This document shows, piece by piece, positions 10,488 through 19,372 of a stretch of DNA of 64,000 nt. This DNA comes from Sporosarcina luteola (lineage in GTDB: Bacteria; Bacillota; Bacilli; Bacillales_A; Planococcaceae): NCBI RefSeq assembly GCF_023715585.1, contig NZ_JAMBOK010000001.1, positions 930,001 through 994,000 of the forward strand, read 5' to 3'. The notes beneath the pieces are model-generated. The model was not told where the DNA came from. It saw only the letters and a program-made list of their open reading frames with translations, and did not search any database. The first letter of the stretch is position 1. Each line of letters starts with the position of its first letter. A program made the position numbers and the translations under genes.

Positions 10488-11699
10488 TCAGCAACCGCAC
10501 CCGTAATTGTCCATAGGGTTGATTGGCATTTGCATCGGATTCATCTGCATGGGGTTCATCTGCATGGGGTTCATAGGCGGTTGCATCATCGGCATCGGAT
10601 TCATCTGCACCGGATACATTTGTGCCGGCTGCATTTGCATCGGGCTTACTTGCATCGGCATCATGTAATTCGGCTGCATCTCGCTTGGAGACATACCGTA
10701 GAACCCTTGCGAATGGCAGCTGCAACCACAATGATGCATTGGTTGATGCATTGGCGGACATGGATAACCGAATGCAAATGGCTGCTGTGGCGGTTGCATC
10801 ATCCCATATGGATTCTGAAATTCAGGTGATACCATTTGAGGTACATATCCTTGTTCAGGCGGGCAATAAACCTCTTGTTCCGGAGATTCTTCCGTCATCA
10901 TCGGTGACTCCATCATTTCTTCCGGCATCATCGGCGACTCCATCAATTCCCAACCAGTAATCGGATATGTCGGAGGAGCTCCAGCACCTCTTCCAGGATA
11001 AATCGGCGATTCATCGAACTCCTCAAGCTCTTCGGTCATCTCAATTGAAGGCGGCTTCACTCCGAGCCGTGCAGGCGGCATCGGCAATTCCTGAGACGGC
11101 ATCACCTGTTGCGGCATAACGGGCGCCGCAGGAATTTGTTGTGTAAAGCTCGGGAAAGCCATTGGAGCACAATCCGCATCATAAATCGGCATCCATCCAC
11201 AAGGCACAGGCATGCACGGTTGGAAAAATTGCGGCATCTGCATTGGCGGCATCGGGACAGGAGGCGGCATAGGCGGTAAAGATGGTACAGGCGGTAAAGG
11301 TTGCATCATCGGCGATTCAGCTGGTGGTGTCATCGCAGCAGGCGGCTTCTGAACAGGTGCGGTTGGCATAGGTTGCTTCGGCACGGACGGCGGCATAGGC
11401 ATTTCAAATTCCGTTTTTTCCTTCGGCAATGGAATCTTTTCCTCCGGCTTGCTCGGTTTCTCATGCGGTTGCGTTGGAGCTTGATGATGTTGTTTCACTT
11501 TTTCGTGCATCTTTTCTTTGCCTTTCTCAGTCGGCATATGCCCTGCCTTCTTCTTCGGCAGGAAAATCTTCATGCCCGGAACGATATAATCCGGATTTGC
11601 CAGATGGGCATTCACCCTTTTCAATTCATCAAAAGAGATACCGTACTGTCGTGCAATTTTCCACAACGTATCCCCTTTTACAACAATATGGACATCCAC
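10488..11699 (-). CDS. safA: SafA-like spore coat morphogenetic protein, LysM plus Pro/Met-rich tail
   Basis: Spore coat/cortex-interface protein that organises the inner coat. A single LysM domain occupies residues 4-47 (VVKGDTLWKIARQYGIS ... IVPGMKIFLPKK). A charged linker follows, then a long low-complexity part rich in Pro, Met and Gln, ending in about four tandem MQMNP-type units and a final CGC. The B. subtilis relative is 387 residues; here 403. The start is GTG with GGAAGGGGG and 9 bases spacing. The longer frame upstream has no ribosome site and would run through the predicted sigma-E promoter. The C-terminal part has diverged strongly, as is usual in this family. Confidence 0.85.
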   Translation of the reverse strand: MDVHIVVKGDTLWKIARQYGISFDELKRVNAHLANPDYIVPGMKIFLPKKKAGHMPTEKGKEKMHEKVKQHHQAPTQPHEKPSKPEEKIPLPKEKTEFEMPMPPSVPKQPMPTAPVQKPPAAMTPPAESPMMQPLPPVPSLPPMPPPVPMPPMQMPQFFQPCMPVPCGWMPIYDADCAPMAFPSFTQQIPAAPVMPQQVMPSQELPMPPARLGVKPPSIEMTEELEEFDESPIYPGRGAGAPPTYPITGWELMESPMMPEEMMESPMMTEESPEQEVYCPPEQGYVPQMVSPEFQNPYGMMQPPQQPFAFGYPCPPMHQPMHHCGCSCHSQGFYGMSPSEMQPNYMMPMQVSPMQMQPAQMYPVQMNPMPMMQPPMNPMQMNPMQMNPMQMPINPMDNYGCGC

Positions 11700-11725
11700 T
11701 AACAAAATCCCCCTTCCATCAATCC

Positions 11726-11755
11726 ATCGTATGAACGAACGCCCGTCTTTGTGAC
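11726..11755 (-). promoter_or_regulatory. Candidate sigma-E promoter of safA
   Basis: GTCACAAA, 14 bases, CATACGAT on the minus strand. The -10 box matches the sigma-E consensus in 7 of 8 positions. The predicted transcript start lies about 20 bases before the GTG start of safA. B. subtilis safA is a sigma-E gene, which fits. Confidence 0.5.
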
Positions 11756-11854
11756 GCAAATTTGACAGAGGCGCCCTGTCTCTTAGTATGTATATTGTAG
11801 AAGCGGCTTGTTTATTCATTCGAAAAACCAATGTACGGCCTGCTGTTTACATGC

Positions 11855-11890
11855 AAAAACCTTCACACTGAAATTAGTGTGAAGGTTTTT
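11855..11890 (-). terminator. Rho-independent terminator after pheA
   Basis: Perfect 15-bp inverted repeat AAAAACCTTCACACT/AGTGTGAAGGTTTTT with a six-base loop. The 5' arm encodes the last codons of pheA. The A/T flanks make it usable in both directions. Confidence 0.85.
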
Positions 11891-12755
11891 GTTCATAACT
11901 GAAATACGTACCGAAAGACCGTACAGTGACGTTGAGCGCGGCTAACTCTTCAAGCGCGCCTTTCATCATCGGATGTTCTTCGCTTTCCATTACATCAATG
12001 ATGAAAAAATAATTTCCAAGCCCAGTTTTCATCGGTCTGGATTCAATTTTGCTTAAATTCAGCTTCCGCCATGCAAAAACCGATAGTATTTGATGGAGCA
12101 CACCTGAACGGTCGTCCTCCGGCAACTTGACCATGAAAGTCGTTTTCGGCATTTCCGAATGGCCGTACTGCTCCAACTGACCTTTCCGCAATGACAAGAC
12201 GACGAACCTGGTGTGGTTGAAATGAAAATCATGGATATTTTCTTCTGCGATATGTAAGCCGTATTTTTCAGCAGCCAAGCTATTTCCGATTGCAGCAATG
12301 CAATGATCCGGAGTTTCGGAAATATACTTTGCTGCAGCCGCAGTCGATGTTGTCTGGATCAGCGGTGTACGGCGGTAATGGTACTGCAGATATTTATGGC
12401 ATTGTGCAAGCGCGTGCGGATGGGAGCGGACTGATTCAAGCTGTTCCAGTGCATCCTTCCATTTTTCATTGACCATTAGATGCTGTTCAATAGGTATTGA
12501 AATTTCCGCGTTGATGAACAGGTCACTTCCGTGGAATAAATAATCGATCGTCATCGGCACTGAACCTTCCAATGCATTTTCAAGCGGCACAATTGCATAC
12601 GCGACATGTCCTTCTGTAACAGCTTCAATACAATCAGGTATTGTCGGTTGCGGAACGAGACCATCAGTACCAAAAAGGTGAGTTGCCGCTACATGTGTAA
12701 ATGATGCTTCCGGTCCTAAATATGCGATCGTAGGCTTGTATTCTTTTTCGCTCAT
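11874..12755 (-). CDS. pheA: Prephenate dehydratase
   Basis: Converts prephenate to phenylpyruvate in phenylalanine biosynthesis. The 293 residues hold the periplasmic-binding-like catalytic domain (YLGPEASFTHVAA at the start; VPLENALEGSV; the catalytic TRFVVL near residue 180) and a C-terminal ACT domain with the phenylalanine-binding signature ESRPMKTGLGNYFFIID, implying feedback inhibition. GGAGGGACTGGG precedes the ATG. It lies 38 bases after pheB, likely as one operon. Confidence 0.97.
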   Translation of the reverse strand: MSEKEYKPTIAYLGPEASFTHVAATHLFGTDGLVPQPTIPDCIEAVTEGHVAYAIVPLENALEGSVPMTIDYLFHGSDLFINAEISIPIEQHLMVNEKWKDALEQLESVRSHPHALAQCHKYLQYHYRRTPLIQTTSTAAAAKYISETPDHCIAAIGNSLAAEKYGLHIAEENIHDFHFNHTRFVVLSLRKGQLEQYGHSEMPKTTFMVKLPEDDRSGVLHQILSVFAWRKLNLSKIESRPMKTGLGNYFFIIDVMESEEHPMMKGALEELAALNVTVRSFGTYFSYEQKPSH

Positions 12756-12793
12756 CCCAGTCCCTCCATCTTCTTGCTCTCTGTTGGCACTAC

Positions 12794-13249
12794 TTAAAGA
12801 GCTCCCGAGCTAATCAAATGGACGGAATCGATGAAATTCGGGGCTTTCAATCTTTGCATGAATTCCTCCATTTTGATCTCCATCTCGGTAACATCGAGTG
12901 ATAATGTAATATTTGCGCGGCCTTGCACTGGAATCGTCTGGTGGATCGTCAGCACATTGCATTTCGCTTCCGAAACAATCCGAAGAATCGTTGCAAGCGA
13001 GCCCTTCCGATCCTCCAATTGAATGAAAATCGTCAAAACACGTTCCCGGGCGATCGACTCGAACGGGAAGACGGTGTCCTTATATTTGTAGTATGCACTG
13101 CGGGACAATCCGACCCGCTTTGTCGCTTCCTGGATTGTCCTTTCCTCTCCGCTTGCCAGAAGTCTTTTCGCCTCGAGCATCTTCAACATCGATTCAGTCA
13201 GCACATCTTCCCTTACAAGATAAAACTGCCCTTCCCCCAATGGCTTCAT
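12794..13249 (-). CDS. pheB: ACT-domain protein PheB
   Basis: 151-residue protein with an N-terminal helix-turn-helix-like segment (TIQEATKRVGLSRSAYYKYK) and a C-terminal ACT domain (RVLTIFIQLEDRKGSL ... CNVLTIHQTIP). It is the usual companion of pheA downstream of obg in Bacillales and was once called a chorismate mutase, but it lacks that enzyme's known active-site pattern. A regulatory role sensing an amino acid is inferred from the ACT domain. The ATG follows AAGGAGGCATTCA. Confidence 0.9.
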   Translation of the reverse strand: MKPLGEGQFYLVREDVLTESMLKMLEAKRLLASGEERTIQEATKRVGLSRSAYYKYKDTVFPFESIARERVLTIFIQLEDRKGSLATILRIVSEAKCNVLTIHQTIPVQGRANITLSLDVTEMEIKMEEFMQRLKAPNFIDSVHLISSGAL

Positions 13250-13294
13250 TGAATGCCTCCTTGCAACAATTCATTAACCGACAGCTTCTGTCAA

Positions 13295-14587
13295 CTATTC
13301 AAGGAATTCGAATTCAAAGTCGAGGATCCTCACCGTGTCCCCGTCCTTCGCCCCACGTTCACGGAGTGCATCATCAATTCCCATTCCACGCATTTGACGC
13401 GCAAATTTACGGACGGACTGATCGAAATTGAAGTCTGTCATCTTAAATAGACGTTCCAGCGTATAACCCGATAGGACAAATGCTCCGTCATCATCACGGG
13501 TAATCTTGAAGTCTTCAGCTTCGGCTTCATGCTTATACAATACAGAACGATTTTCATCTTGATCCTCGATTTCATGCATCGGGAACTCAGGCGTCGTTTC
13601 GAGCAAGTCTGCAACAGCAAACAGCAGCTGATCCAAGCCTTCTCTTGTAATTGCAGAAATCGGGAAAACAAGCGCTTCTTCATCATTGAGCTTATCTTTG
13701 AACAGCTTAAGGTTCTCTTCCGCTTCCGGCATGTCCATTTTATTGGCAACGATGATTTGAGGACGCTCCATTAAACGGAGATTGTACCTCTCAAGCTCCT
13801 CGTTGATTGTAATGAAATCATCGTATGGATCTCGTCCTTCCATCCCGGACATATCTACGACGTGGATGATGACCCTTGTCCGTTCGATATGGCGCAGGAA
13901 TTGATGTCCGAGTCCGACGCCTTCATGCGCCCCTTCGATAAGTCCCGGCAGATCGGCGAGAACGAACGTCGTGCCGGCCTCCAGCTCGACCATGCCAAGA
14001 TTCGGTACAAGCGTCGTGAAATGGTAATCGGCGATTTTCGGCTTTGCGGCTGAGACGACAGATAGCAATGTCGATTTTCCGACGCTCGGGAAACCTACTA
14101 GACCTGCATCAGCGAGCACTTTCAATTCAAGTGTGATTTCACGCTCGACACCTGGCTCACCTTTTTCCGAAAGCTCAGGCGCTGGGTTTTGAGGGGTTGC
14201 AAAACGCGAATTTCCGCGACCTCCCCGTCCGCCTTTAGCAATGACCGCCGTCTGTCCGTGCTCAACAAGGTCAGCGATGATCGTATCCGTTTCGGCATCT
14301 TTCACAATTGTACCCGGCGGAACTTTGACGACCATGTCCTGGCCGCCTTTGCCGTGCTGGTTTTTACTGCCGCCGTGCTCTCCGCGCGGGGCTTTGAAAT
14401 GGCGTTGGTAACGGAAATCCATTAGGGTCCGCAAGCCTTCGTCAACGATGAAAACGACATCGCCGCCTTTTCCGCCATCCCCTCCGGCAGGGCCACCGTA
14501 TGCAATATACTTCTCGCGGCGGAATGCAACCATCCCATCACCGCCGTTGCCGCCTTTTACATATACTTTAACGTGATCGACAAACAT
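13295..14587 (-). CDS. obgE: GTPase ObgE/CgtA
   Basis: Essential ribosome-associated GTPase that also affects Spo0A activation and the stress response. The 430 residues comprise a glycine-rich Obg domain ([18 protein letters not shown] ... GGKGGDV), the G domain with [11 protein letters not shown] (G1), [12 protein letters not shown] (G3) and NKMD (G4), and a C-terminal OCT domain. The ATG is preceded by AGGAGGAAAAAAC; an in-frame ATG 13 codons upstream has no such site. spo0B ends 11 bases before it, so the classic spo0B-obg pair is preserved. Confidence 0.97.
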   Translation of the reverse strand: MFVDHVKVYVKGGNGGDGMVAFRREKYIAYGGPAGGDGGKGGDVVFIVDEGLRTLMDFRYQRHFKAPRGEHGGSKNQHGKGGQDMVVKVPPGTIVKDAETDTIIADLVEHGQTAVIAKGGRGGRGNSRFATPQNPAPELSEKGEPGVEREITLELKVLADAGLVGFPSVGKSTLLSVVSAAKPKIADYHFTTLVPNLGMVELEAGTTFVLADLPGLIEGAHEGVGLGHQFLRHIERTRVIIHVVDMSGMEGRDPYDDFITINEELERYNLRLMERPQIIVANKMDMPEAEENLKLFKDKLNDEEALVFPISAITREGLDQLLFAVADLLETTPEFPMHEIEDQDENRSVLYKHEAEAEDFKITRDDDGAFVLSGYTLERLFKMTDFNFDQSVRKFARQMRGMGIDDALRERGAKDGDTVRILDFEFEFLE

Positions 14588-14598
14588 GTTTTTTCCTC

Positions 14599-15117
14599 CT
14601 ATTGTCCACTTATTGTGAACGTCCATTCCTTGTCCTGCAGAACTCCACTCGCTTCAAACCCGCCATCCGTCTGTGGCAATACGATCGTTCCGGCGAGGGC
14701 TCCTTCAACTGTCATTTGAATCATCCATTGCTTTTCAGTAGCATGTACCGCTATACGAATGAAATATTCATCCATCGGGTCAATCCCTGACTCAACAATG
14801 ACGATCAACTGTTCCAAATAATCGGCGACCGCCTCGTCGTTTGCGCTTCGATCCCCGGCAATGATTTCGCTGTGCAACTTCTTTGAAAACGCAGTATGTC
14901 TCCATTCGAATGTGTTAAGCCACATTTCCGTCTTTGGCAGGCGGAGTTTTTCCAGCATGGAGAGATGACGCATTCGCTCCGTCGCTTCTAACAGCGTCCT
15001 TCGAGCATCGGGCATTTTCCCGAGATCCATATATAATAACATTAATTGCAGTTCATTTAAAAAATCATGGCGTGCAAACTTCAGCGCTTTCCCAACCGTC
15101 AGGTCTTCCGATCCCAT
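14599..15117 (-). CDS. spo0B: Sporulation initiation phosphotransferase Spo0B
   Basis: Relays phosphate from Spo0F to Spo0A in the sporulation phosphorelay. The 172 residues carry the phospho-accepting histidine in [11 protein letters not shown] at H17, in the first helix of the dimerising four-helix bundle. The rest resembles a degenerate histidine-kinase ATPase domain. Its sequence diverges fast, so the call leans on this motif, the size and the obg/rpmA neighbourhood. GGTGAG lies a few bases before the ATG. Confidence 0.9.
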   Translation of the reverse strand: MGSEDLTVGKALKFARHDFLNELQLMLLYMDLGKMPDARRTLLEATERMRHLSMLEKLRLPKTEMWLNTFEWRHTAFSKKLHSEIIAGDRSANDEAVADYLEQLIVIVESGIDPMDEYFIRIAVHATEKQWMIQMTVEGALAGTIVLPQTDGGFEASGVLQDKEWTFTISGQ

Positions 15118-15175
15118 TTTCTCACCGCCAACTGTTCATATACTACAGTATAGCATCCCTTTCACAAAATTCGCC

Positions 15176-15213
15176 AAAAATAAAAAGGACTGCACGGTAA
15201 AATGCAGTCCTTT
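15176..15213 (-). terminator. Rho-independent terminator after rpmA
   Basis: AAAGGACTGCA/TGCAGTCCTTT stem with a CGGTAAAA-type loop, then TTTTTATTTTT on the minus strand. It ends the rplU-prp-rpmA unit. Confidence 0.9.
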
Positions 15214-15230
15214 CAATGTTAGTAATAACA

Positions 15231-15533
<303 letters not shown>

Positions 15534-15857
15534 CTATCGGTTGAAAATAAGTTTTATATGTTGCCCATAATCTTGTTCAATCGTCTGTAATGAAACAATC
15601 ATCGCCTTCACGATCAATTGGATTTCATCATCTTTCTCCGTTTCCGGAAAAACCACTTTCAAATAACCTCCGTCCGATCCTTGCTGGATATGAGGGGTTA
15701 TGCCAGTGAGTGCAATGACGGCATTGACAGCTCCGAATGAAACCGCGGATGCGCCCGCACAGACGAGGTCTTTTCCATGTTCTGCGAAATCGGCATGGCC
15801 TTTCATCTCAAAAGAGCTGATGCGGCCGGATTGTTCATCAATAATGATTTTGATCAT
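15534..15857 (-). CDS. prp: Ribosomal-processing cysteine protease Prp
   Basis: Cysteine protease that trims the L27 N-terminus, required for active ribosomes in Firmicutes. The 107 residues show the catalytic pair H21 (MKGHADFAEHGKD) and C33 (DLVCAGASAVSFG). It sits between rplU and rpmA with gaps of only 6 and 12 bases, the standard order; its substrate is encoded next door. Known as YsxB in B. subtilis. Confidence 0.95.
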   Translation of the reverse strand: MIKIIIDEQSGRISSFEMKGHADFAEHGKDLVCAGASAVSFGAVNAVIALTGITPHIQQGSDGGYLKVVFPETEKDDEIQLIVKAMIVSLQTIEQDYGQHIKLIFNR

Positions 15858-15863
15858 GCCGGC

Positions 15864-16172
15864 TTACAGATTGATGCCTTCGATGACAACTTTTGTGTAT
15901 GGCTGACGATGACCTTGCTTTTTGTGGTAGTTCTTTTTCGGCTTGTATTTGAAAACCGTGATTTTCTTGCCGCGGCCATGCTTAACGATTTTACCAGTAA
16001 CCGTTGCACCTTCCACGAATGGAGCGCCGACTTTCACGTCTTCTCCACCAACGAATAGAACTTTGTCGAATGTTACAGTTTCCTCAGCTTCGCCGACTAC
16101 TTTCTCGATGTAGACTTCTTGGCCTTGTTCGACTTTGATTTGTTTTCCACCAGTTTCAATGATTGCGTACAT
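15864..16172 (-). CDS. rplU: 50S ribosomal protein L21
   Basis: 102-residue ribosomal protein of standard length. The N-terminus [18 protein letters not shown] and the C-terminal basic part [16 protein letters not shown] are typical. It is first in the rplU-prp-rpmA unit and is preceded by a structured leader and a good vegetative promoter. Confidence 0.98.
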   Translation of the reverse strand: MYAIIETGGKQIKVEQGQEVYIEKVVGEAEETVTFDKVLFVGGEDVKVGAPFVEGATVTGKIVKHGRGKKITVFKYKPKKNYHKKQGHRQPYTKVVIEGINL

Positions 16173-16277
16173 ACTTGCACCTCCTCAATAGACTCAGACT
16201 CGCCTTCATAGGTGATCCTAACGGACACTTGTACCTTATCAGTGCGGTTGTAGCACGGGTGCGCTACAAACAATAAC
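16173..16277 (-). ncRNA. L21 leader RNA (ribosomal protein autoregulatory leader)
   Basis: The ~105 bases between promoter and rplU contain the conserved-looking stem GTAGCGCACCCGTGCTAC followed by AACCGCACTGAT, resembling the L21 leader family of Firmicutes. Such leaders are thought to let L21 control its own transcript. Assigned by position and the hairpin; a covariance-model match was not run. Confidence 0.6.
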
Positions 16278-16283
16278 ATTAAA

Positions 16284-16312
16284 ATATTACCACGCGCAGG
16301 TCATGACGTCAA
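16284..16312 (-). promoter_or_regulatory. Sigma-A promoter of rplU operon
   Basis: TTGACG, 17 bases, TAATAT on the minus strand. The -35 box overlaps the last codons of spoIVFB, so the ribosomal unit is transcribed independently of the sporulation operon ahead of it. Confidence 0.7.
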
Positions 16313-16915
16313 CTGTTTTCTTTTTAATTGCTCATAGGCTTGTTCGTATTTCCGGAACTTGAAAGCAGAAATGTTTTGGATCAATAAAAAGAGTGCTAAT
16401 GCAACAAAAAGTACGGTTTCAGGAAGTCCCAAGAGAAGCAGAAGGATGACAGCCACTAAAACGGTTATGGAATAAATGAGAAATGCGGATCTCATCTTAT
16501 ATTTCTTCTCTTCCTTTTCAAGCAGGACGCTGACGGCCTGTCCACCGTCAAGCGGCAGAATAGGCAATAGGTTCAGCGCCAGGATCACTAGTTGGATGCG
16601 CATGAACTGTTCATCTCCGGGAAAGTCAAAAAGCATCGATAGCAGGAGAAGAATTGCTGTCGCAGCAGGCCCGCCGATAGCAACTGACACTCTTTGCCTT
16701 TTCCCGTAAGCATAACGGTCAGGTATTCGCAGTTCTCCTCCATAAGGCATGATCGTGCATGACCTGACTTTCATGCCCGATAATTTCGCAGCGAAAATAT
16801 GGCCTGCCTCATGGAAGAGCAGAGAGATGAAGACGAGAGCGTAAAACGCCAATCCACCCGTTACCATCAGCACGAGGAAAAATGGTACCAAAATGGGATG
16901 AAGGCGAAACTTCAT
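16301..16915 (-). CDS. spoIVFB: Intramembrane metalloprotease SpoIVFB
   Basis: Site-2-type membrane protease that cleaves pro-sigma-K in the mother cell during sporulation. The 204-residue protein has the zinc motif FHEAGH at residues 34-39 and the third ligand in LPLDGGQ, both inside hydrophobic segments; several further membrane helices follow. The B. subtilis protein is longer at the C-terminus (288 residues, with a CBS domain); this one stops after a short basic tail, so the CBS domain is missing or reduced. The start overlaps spoIVFA by 4 bases (ATGA). Confidence 0.92.
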   Translation of the reverse strand: MKFRLHPILVPFFLVLMVTGGLAFYALVFISLLFHEAGHIFAAKLSGMKVRSCTIMPYGGELRIPDRYAYGKRQRVSVAIGGPAATAILLLLSMLFDFPGDEQFMRIQLVILALNLLPILPLDGGQAVSVLLEKEEKKYKMRSAFLIYSITVLVAVILLLLLGLPETVLFVALALFLLIQNISAFKFRKYEQAYEQLKRKQLTS

Positions 16916-17463
16916 TTCGTCTCTTCCGAGAAATAAGTAGCCAAAACCGCCGCTTCCAACACGACTCCTTCCCGCTTCACTTTTAAGTAGATCGCTTCTT
17001 CATTCATGAGGGCAAGCGTGTCCCCCTTTTTCACAGTCGAATAGGGAAGCTTCGAAATTGATCCAACAAATCCGTACGTCACTTCGTCCCCGTCATCGTA
17101 CAATACGGTGATCGTCTTTCCTGACTGCCGGGTAAAGCCGGTGAAAACGATGAGCCCGTCCCCTTGGGCTATAATCGGCATCGGATGTGCATACGAAGCG
17201 ATCACGCCATCTTTATAGGGCTGCATCGATTCGTAGGCAGCGAAAGGCATCTCCTCTATCGTATCGGCAGAAACTGTGATCGTCTCTTCATCTGGATCAC
17301 CGATTATTGAAGCGACCCACTTTTTCATCATGATGAAATCTTTGCCTGTCGTTATATATTGAGTAACAGGCTTGTTGATGACTCCCGCCTCTTCCAATTT
17401 GGCAAAGCTGAATACACCAATTGTAAGAATGATTGCAATGAACCATTTTGTTTTCCATTTCAC
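16912..17463 (-). CDS. spoIVFA: SpoIVFA, anchor and inhibitor of SpoIVFB
   Basis: Membrane protein that holds SpoIVFB inactive in a complex with BofA until a forespore signal arrives. The 183 residues contain one N-terminal membrane helix (KWFIAIILTIGVFSFA) and a C-terminal M23/LytM-like fold (GLIVFTGFTRQSGKTITVLYD ... YSTVKKGDTLA) lacking an obvious zinc-binding HxH. The start is GTG with AAGGTGG about 9 bases upstream. Translationally coupled to spoIVFB. Confidence 0.88.
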   Translation of the reverse strand: MKWKTKWFIAIILTIGVFSFAKLEEAGVINKPVTQYITTGKDFIMMKKWVASIIGDPDEETITVSADTIEEMPFAAYESMQPYKDGVIASYAHPMPIIAQGDGLIVFTGFTRQSGKTITVLYDDGDEVTYGFVGSISKLPYSTVKKGDTLALMNEEAIYLKVKREGVVLEAAVLATYFSEETK

Positions 17464-17486
17464 CCCGCCACACCACCTTTTTCCTC

Positions 17487-17516
17487 AGTATATGACGGGT
17501 GTACTCTGAATATTAT
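17487..17516 (-). promoter_or_regulatory. Candidate sigma-E promoter of spoIVFA-spoIVFB
   Basis: ATAATATT, 14 bases, CATATACT on the minus strand, 6 of 8 matches to the sigma-E pattern in each box. The predicted start is ~15-20 bases before the GTG of spoIVFA. The B. subtilis operon is sigma-E dependent. Confidence 0.45.
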
Positions 17517-17640
17517 GGGCAAATGTCCAAGTATCCTCTTTATTATCTGTACAGTACAATTGTCAAAAATAAATTTTCCAAATCAAATGTCGGGGTGATG
17601 TGAACTCCACGTTCCTATCATTTAGTTTTTACTTTTAAAA

Positions 17641-17812
17641 GTTGATTTGCGCTTCAGGCGGACGCTTTCCAATCGAACAGCGTAGGGTTCGATTTGCCGT
17701 ATTTCTGCGCACTTTACAGAAATTAAGGCAGCCTGCTCCCTTGGGGTCGCAGATAACATTGCTTGTAACGCTGCGCTTTCGCTAGAGTCGCCACCTTCTG
17801 CTCATTCATAAC
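17641..17812. repeat. Degenerate copy of a dispersed Bacillaceae-type intergenic repeat
   Basis: The 414-base gap between spoIVFA and minD has no gene. It holds a ~170-base GC-richer block bounded by CAGGCGGACGCTTTCC and GAGTCGCCACCTTCTGCTC. These ends are imperfect inverted copies of each other and resemble the ends of a hairpin-forming repeat present in many copies in Bacillaceae and Planococcaceae genomes (recalled pattern GGCGGACGCTTTCCGCGG...GAGTCGCCGCCTTCCGCTC). No coding frame crosses it. The rest of the gap is AT-rich with the minD terminator and the spoIVF promoter. Confidence 0.5.
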
Positions 17813-17845
17813 TTATTTTCATCACTTTTAAATAAGAAAAAGATA

Positions 17846-17875
17846 AAAAAAAGAACCCTTGAGAAAAAGGGTTCT
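17846..17875 (-). terminator. Rho-independent terminator after minD
   Basis: AGAACCC/GGGTTCT stem just past the minD stop codon, followed on the minus strand by a run of eight T. Confidence 0.85.
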
Positions 17876-17877
17876 GG

Positions 17878-18675
17878 TTATTTTGCGAATAGTGTTTTCA
17901 GTTTTCCGAAGAAGCCTGGCTTGCCTTCGTCCAGTGACATGAGCGGCACGGATTCGCCTAATATACGGCGGGCGATGTTCCGGTAGCCGATTGCTGCCGG
18001 GTTCGAAGGATCCATGACGACTGGCTCTCCTTTATTTGAAGAGGAGATGACTTTTTCATCGTCCAGGACGATGCCGAGCAGATCGATGGATAAATGGGTC
18101 GTGATTTCATTGACGTCCAAAGCGTCGCCGCTATTGACGAGACGGCTTTTGATTCGGTTGATGATCAGTTTAGGAGGCTCGATATCCTCCTGCTCCAACA
18201 GTCCGATAATACGGTCCGCGTCCCGAACCGCTGAAATTTCCGGCGTCGTGACGACGATGGCACGATCCGCTCCTGCAACGGCATTCTTATACCCTTGCTC
18301 GATGCCTGCAGGGCAATCGATCAAGATATAATCATACTCCCGTTTCAATTCAGTGATCAGTTCTTTCATTTGTTCCGGTTCGACTGCGTTTTTGTCTGTC
18401 GTCTGCGCAGCCGGCAACAAGAAAAGTCCATCTTCGAAACGCTTGTCTTTGACGAGCGCTTGATGGATTTTGCATCGTCCCGCTATCACATCGACGAGAT
18501 CGTAGATGATACGGTTTTCAAGACCGAGGATGACGTCCAGATTACGAAGCCCGATATCCGTATCAACAAGACATACCTTTTTACCTTGTAGAGCCAATGC
18601 TGTCCCAAGATTTGCAGATGTCGTCGTTTTACCGACTCCACCTTTTCCTGACGTTATTACGATTGCTTCTCCCAC
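17878..18675 (-). CDS. minD: Septum-site determining ATPase MinD
   Basis: Membrane-cycling ATPase that positions MinC to block division at the poles. The 265 residues show the deviant Walker A motif SGKGGVGKTTT at the N-terminus, DTDIGLRNLD, and a C-terminal amphipathic helix (GFFGKLKTLFAK) that binds membrane. The start is GTG behind AAAGGAGGGAGCTAGT; a longer frame upstream would overlap minC and has no ribosome site. It lies 1 base after the minC stop. Confidence 0.97.
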   Translation of the reverse strand: MGEAIVITSGKGGVGKTTTSANLGTALALQGKKVCLVDTDIGLRNLDVILGLENRIIYDLVDVIAGRCKIHQALVKDKRFEDGLFLLPAAQTTDKNAVEPEQMKELITELKREYDYILIDCPAGIEQGYKNAVAGADRAIVVTTPEISAVRDADRIIGLLEQEDIEPPKLIINRIKSRLVNSGDALDVNEITTHLSIDLLGIVLDDEKVISSSNKGEPVVMDPSNPAAIGYRNIARRILGESVPLMSLDEGKPGFFGKLKTLFAK

Positions 18676-18676
18676 A

Positions 18677-19348
18677 CTAGCTCCCTCCTTTGAATGTTGA
18701 CAGATTTGGCCGCAGAATCCGTAGCTCCTGTAAACGGTCGATGGCAATGAAACCGTTTGGATGTATGTATGCGCATTCCATCTCCGGCTGCTCTGACAAA
18801 ATCGTCAGTTCATCAGTCATCGTTTCCAACTTATCCGCTATCATCAAATGCGTCGCTTCTAGCCAAGAAGCCGCTATGACCGCCTCTTCATTGCCAGTTG
18901 CACCTGCATGTGCAATTCCTTTTAACCTGCCTAATATATAAATGCTGCCGGCAGCAACTACACGACCGTTCGGATTAACATCACCGACAACGACGAGATC
19001 GCCGTCAGCCTTGACAACTTGTCCGGAGCGGACGATGCCGATATAGGTCTCCGATTGTTTCTCAAGTACTTTCCGATTGCATTCTTCGATTGTAATGACC
19101 TCGCTCTGAATCTTTGAAACCCGTAAATGTGGTGATTCATGCACGACATTCATGATTTCCTTCAGCTCCTCTTCATTACAAAAGCGGTTCCCTGTATGGA
19201 CTTTCACTTCAGCAAGCCCATCCAGACTGTTTTCGCTGACTTTATTGCGGAGTTCTGCAATCATGTCCGAATAAGCGCATTTGTCGTCAAGTCGGAGGAC
19301 AAGCCCGTCTTTTGTCCCTTTTATTGTTACATAGTGCTGTTTCGTCAT
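18677..19348 (-). CDS. minC: Septum-site determining protein MinC
   Basis: Inhibitor of FtsZ ring formation, recruited by MinD. The 223 residues have a variable N-terminal FtsZ-binding domain and the C-terminal beta-helix with the conserved GDVNPNGRVVAAGSIYILG and LKGIAHAGA motifs. It is tightly coupled to minD and downstream of mreBCD, the usual Bacillales order. Confidence 0.96.
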   Translation of the reverse strand: MTKQHYVTIKGTKDGLVLRLDDKCAYSDMIAELRNKVSENSLDGLAEVKVHTGNRFCNEEELKEIMNVVHESPHLRVSKIQSEVITIEECNRKVLEKQSETYIGIVRSGQVVKADGDLVVVGDVNPNGRVVAAGSIYILGRLKGIAHAGATGNEEAVIAASWLEATHLMIADKLETMTDELTILSEQPEMECAYIHPNGFIAIDRLQELRILRPNLSTFKGGS

Positions 19349-19372
19349 TTGCGTCCCTCACAGTTTCCTTAA

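Noticed and set aside
10488-11831. Longer safA start at 11831
   Set aside because: The extra 44 codons run through the predicted sigma-E promoter and have no ribosome site; the GTG at 11699 starts just before the LysM domain.
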